Positions 13,887-16,084 of a DNA stretch of 16,084 nucleotides are shown here, piece after piece. The stretch's first letter is position 1, and each line of letters begins with the position of its first letter. Source of the stretch: Frankiales bacterium (lineage in GTDB: Bacteria > Actinomycetota > Actinomycetes > Mycobacteriales > SCTD01); the NCBI GenBank assembly GCA_025464795.1, contig JAODNB010000340.1, positions 1 to 16,084 of the forward strand, written 5' to 3'. The notes below the pieces were generated by a model. It was not told the DNA's origin. It saw nothing but the letters and a program-made list of their open reading frames with translations, and made no database searches. The position numbers and the translations under genes were made by a program.

Positions 13887-15720
13887 CAGCGGCCCGTCGG
13901 CGGCCCTCGAGGACGGCCTCGAGGATCGTGCGGGGAGCCACGCAGTCACCCGCGCGAAGCATGCCGGTGACATACAGGTCTTCCGACGGCAGGCGGTGAC
14001 CGCAGTCGACGACGACCTCGGCAGGTACGGATCGCTGAGTGCCTGTCCAGACATCCTCGAGCAGCGCCGTGCCGCCTGAAGTGCTGCGCAGCAAGGACTT
14101 CAGCTCGCGCTGGACTCCTGCCCGCTGCAGCCGCGTGTTGCAGTCGGCGAGGTCACCGGTCAAGGACAGCAGGGTCCCCACGATCGGGTCCTGGGTGACG
14201 ATGCGGACGTCGCGTCCCTCCGCAGCCAGCTTCTCGGCGACGCTCACGCCGACCGGGCCACCGACGGTGTCGAGGACCAGCACCGAGCCCGCAGGCAGCT
14301 CGCCGCGCAGAGCGGCTCTGGCGTCCACGCCGTCGGCGCGCGGGCGCGAACCGGTCGCGAGGACGACGGCGCCGGGGGAGGAGGTGATCTGGGCCGGTGT
14401 CACCGGCGAGTCGACCTGGATCGTCACGCCGAGCCGCAGGCACTCGGCGGCCAGCCAGTCCGTGAGGTGACGCAGCCGAGAGCGACCCGTGCCGAGCGAG
14501 GCGTCGTTCACCGCGCCACCGAGCCTCGGGGAGGCCTCCCGAAGCGTGACGTCTGCCCCGGACAGGGCCAGCACGCGGGCGCACTCGAGGCCCGCCGGTC
14601 CACCACCGATGACCAGCACCTGGCGACCCGAGATCCCCTGCTGCACAAGGGGTTCGGTCAGCTCGTAGCCGCTGCGCGGCTCACCGATGCAGGACACGAT
14701 CGGGTTGCGTGCGTCGCGTACGCGGCAGGCCTGGTTGCACAGCACGCACGGCCGAGGGGCCTCGCCGTTCCGGAGCTTGCGCACCAGCGCGGGGTCGGCG
14801 ATCTGAGCCCGGGTCATCTCGACCAGGTCGCACCCGCCCGTCGCGAGCGCCTGCTCCGCGAAGGCACCGGTGACGACCGAGCCCTGCAGGACGACCTGCG
14901 CGCCGGTGGCCTCCTTCACCTGCGCGCACAGCGCGAGGTTGAAGCCCTCCTCGATGTGCGCGTCGGGGCGGTAGGCGGACCCCGCGTAAGGCCCGGCGCG
15001 CACGACCGTGAGCAGGTCGACGTCGAGGGAGGGGACCAGCGCGACGGCGTGCTCCGGCGTGACACCGGCCCAGGGAGCCAGCTCGTCGCACGACAGCCGC
15101 AGAGCAAGCAGCCCGTCACCGATGGCCGCGCGGACTGCGGTGAGAACCTGTCGGAGCAGCAGCGCCTTGTCCGAGCCGTAGCCGTCGTCACGCGCGTTGG
15201 TGATGCCCGACAGGAACTGCCGCAGCAACGAGCGGTCGCCGGCCTCGATCTCGACGCCCGCACAGCCCGCCGCCATGGCGAGAACCGCGGCCTCAGCGAA
15301 ACCTGTGATGACGCAACCGATCTCGGCAGGACCCATCACCTGGGGGAGCTCCCGGGAGACTGCGTCCGCGACGGCGGACGGCGCCCACAGCGATCGCTGC
15401 GAGTAAGCCGACGAGCCCTGCCCGCCGGTGTGACCGAGGGACGCCAGCACCAGCGACGATGGGCCGGCGGCGACGATCGCGGACCAGCCGTGCGCGCACT
15501 CGCCGGCCAGCGGGGCGCGCTCGTACGGCCAGTCCGACTCGTGCACCGACGCGGTCTCGGTGACGATCACGCCGCAGCCCCCGGCGGACCGCTCGGCGTA
15601 GTAGGCGACGTGCTTGTCCGACAGCGCCCGCCCGCGCGCGAGGTTCGTCTCGTGCGGTCCGAAGACCACGCGCGACGGTGCCGTCCGGGCCCCCAGCACG
15701 ACGGGGGCGGTGAGCTGCAT
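13879..15720 (-). CDS. Mycofactocin system FadH/OYE-family oxidoreductase 1
   Basis: A 613-residue paralogue of the next gene with the same layout: FMN barrel (about 1-315), [4Fe-4S] site Cys325, 328, 332, 344 in CVLCNQAC, and FAD fold GGGPAG at 372-377. The barrel is more eroded than in its partner. GHTGGQ (96-101) is kept, but the region equivalent to the OYE GAHGYL motif reads EAGDRSLLRQFLS (159-171), with Ser164 where Tyr is expected, and the following N-x-R-x-D-x-YGG segment is shortened to NARDDGYGSD. The second nucleotide fold (VLVLDTVGGPVGVSVAEKLA) also lacks a normal GxGxxG. It may be a redox partner or heteromeric subunit of OYE2, or act on a different substrate. Its ATG overlaps the mftC stop in a TGATG junction. 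Family function is unassigned. Confidence 0.87.
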   Translation of the reverse strand: MQLTAPVVLGARTAPSRVVFGPHETNLARGRALSDKHVAYYAERSAGGCGVIVTETASVHESDWPYERAPLAGECAHGWSAIVAAGPSSLVLASLGHTGGQGSSAYSQRSLWAPSAVADAVSRELPQVMGPAEIGCVITGFAEAAVLAMAAGCAGVEIEAGDRSLLRQFLSGITNARDDGYGSDKALLLRQVLTAVRAAIGDGLLALRLSCDELAPWAGVTPEHAVALVPSLDVDLLTVVRAGPYAGSAYRPDAHIEEGFNLALCAQVKEATGAQVVLQGSVVTGAFAEQALATGGCDLVEMTRAQIADPALVRKLRNGEAPRPCVLCNQACRVRDARNPIVSCIGEPRSGYELTEPLVQQGISGRQVLVIGGGPAGLECARVLALSGADVTLREASPRLGGAVNDASLGTGRSRLRHLTDWLAAECLRLGVTIQVDSPVTPAQITSSPGAVVLATGSRPRADGVDARAALRGELPAGSVLVLDTVGGPVGVSVAEKLAAEGRDVRIVTQDPIVGTLLSLTGDLADCNTRLQRAGVQRELKSLLRSTSGGTALLEDVWTGTQRSVPAEVVVDCGHRLPSEDLYVTGMLRAGDCVAPRTILEAVLEGRRRAADV

Positions 15721-16084
15721 CAGAGGGGGAGTCCTGCCAGGGGGCTCTCGGCGCAGGCCGACACGGGCGGAGCGGAGTCGGGACGCCGCACGGACAGGGT
15801 GAGGGGGACGGGACCGCCCCGTACCCCGCCCTTGTGCGAGTGGTCACCCGAGGGCTTCGGCAGCTCACGGCCGACGGTCGCGAGAGCCAGCTCGCCGTAG
15901 CCCTGCACGCACTCGGGGTCCGGGCCGTCGAGCGGCAGACCGGTGAAGAACTTCGCTGCCATGCACCCGCCCTGGCAGGAGTCGTAGTGGTCGCAGGACG
16001 CGCAGGCGCCACCGGTCTGCGGCTCCCGCAGCTCCCGGAACAGGTCGCTGTTCTGCCAGACGTCCTGGAAGCCGTTGGCGCGGA
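15720..16084 (-). CDS. mftC: Mycofactocin radical SAM maturase MftC, C-terminal part (cut by window edge)
   Basis: The last 120 or so residues of the radical SAM/SPASM enzyme that decarboxylates and crosslinks the C-terminal Val-Tyr of the MftA peptide. The visible part is the SPASM domain: the run GGACASCDHYDSCQGGCMAA, then KFFTGLPLDGPDPECVQGYG, with Cys residues for auxiliary iron-sulphur clusters. CQGGCMAAKFFTG and DGPDPECVQG are strongly characteristic of MftC. The N-terminal radical SAM CxxxCxxC domain is beyond the edge, as are the expected mftA and mftB. The tail ends PSGDHSHKG followed by a poorly conserved extension. The stop overlaps the next start by one base. Confidence 0.9.
   Translation of the reverse strand, partial: RANGFQDVWQNSDLFRELREPQTGGACASCDHYDSCQGGCMAAKFFTGLPLDGPDPECVQGYGELALATVGRELPKPSGDHSHKGGVRGGPVPLTLSVRRPDSAPPVSACAESPLAGLPL

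Noticed and set aside
13887..14054. 56-residue N-terminal extension of OYE2
   Set aside because: It lies within OYE1 in another frame and has Arg/Ser-rich composition. The conserved barrel starts at MSKYTHLLTPLRLG.
14467..15900. 477-codon plus-strand frame opposite OYE1 and mftC
   Set aside because: Antisense shadow rich in Arg, Gly and Gln; the minus-strand genes have clear conserved motifs throughout.

Overview
The window is high-G+C DNA (roughly 70 % by eye, strong G/C bias at third codon positions) with dense, overlapping genes. This fits an actinobacterium, and the gene content (mycofactocin cluster, BluB-CobT fusion, LPxTG-type surface protein) suggests a Nocardioides/Propionibacteriales-like lineage. 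The lineage is inferred; no rRNA or other marker is present.

Left part (about 1-5.6 kb): two minus-strand genes (a membrane-anchored Pro/Val- then Lys-rich protein with pentapeptide repeats, and a small SRPBCC-fold protein). The SRPBCC gene is divergent from a plus-strand gene for a secreted Asp-box protein ending in an LPATGG wall-sorting signal. Fourteen bases after that gene comes a fused BluB-CobT enzyme for the lower ligand of vitamin B12. A strong 10-bp hairpin separates it from the convergent right-hand operon.

Right part (about 5.7-16.1 kb, all minus strand; transcription runs from high to low coordinates): a mycofactocin locus. In order: the 3' end of mftC (radical SAM/SPASM maturase), two tandem FMN/4Fe-4S/FAD enzymes of the mycofactocin-associated FadH/OYE families, a 177-bp gap with four related palindromes, then etfA, fixC, fixX, etfB, mftE, an SDR oxidoreductase and mftF. 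Apart from that gap every junction overlaps, so translation is probably coupled.

Interpretation: MftC, MftE and MftF make mycofactocin, a peptide-derived redox cofactor. No MftD is seen between mftC and mftE; six redox genes sit there instead. The two OYE-type enzymes resemble trimethylamine dehydrogenase (a known ETF donor) in their degenerate second nucleotide-binding motif, and both have Ser where OYE/FadH have the catalytic Tyr. With an ETF pair and FixC/FixX alongside, the simplest model is an electron route from mycofactocin or a mycofactocin-linked substrate through OYE-type flavoprotein, ETF and FixCX to the quinone pool. The palindrome array in front of etfA looks like a dedicated operator for the electron-transfer half of the locus. 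These two points are the best candidates for something undescribed here.
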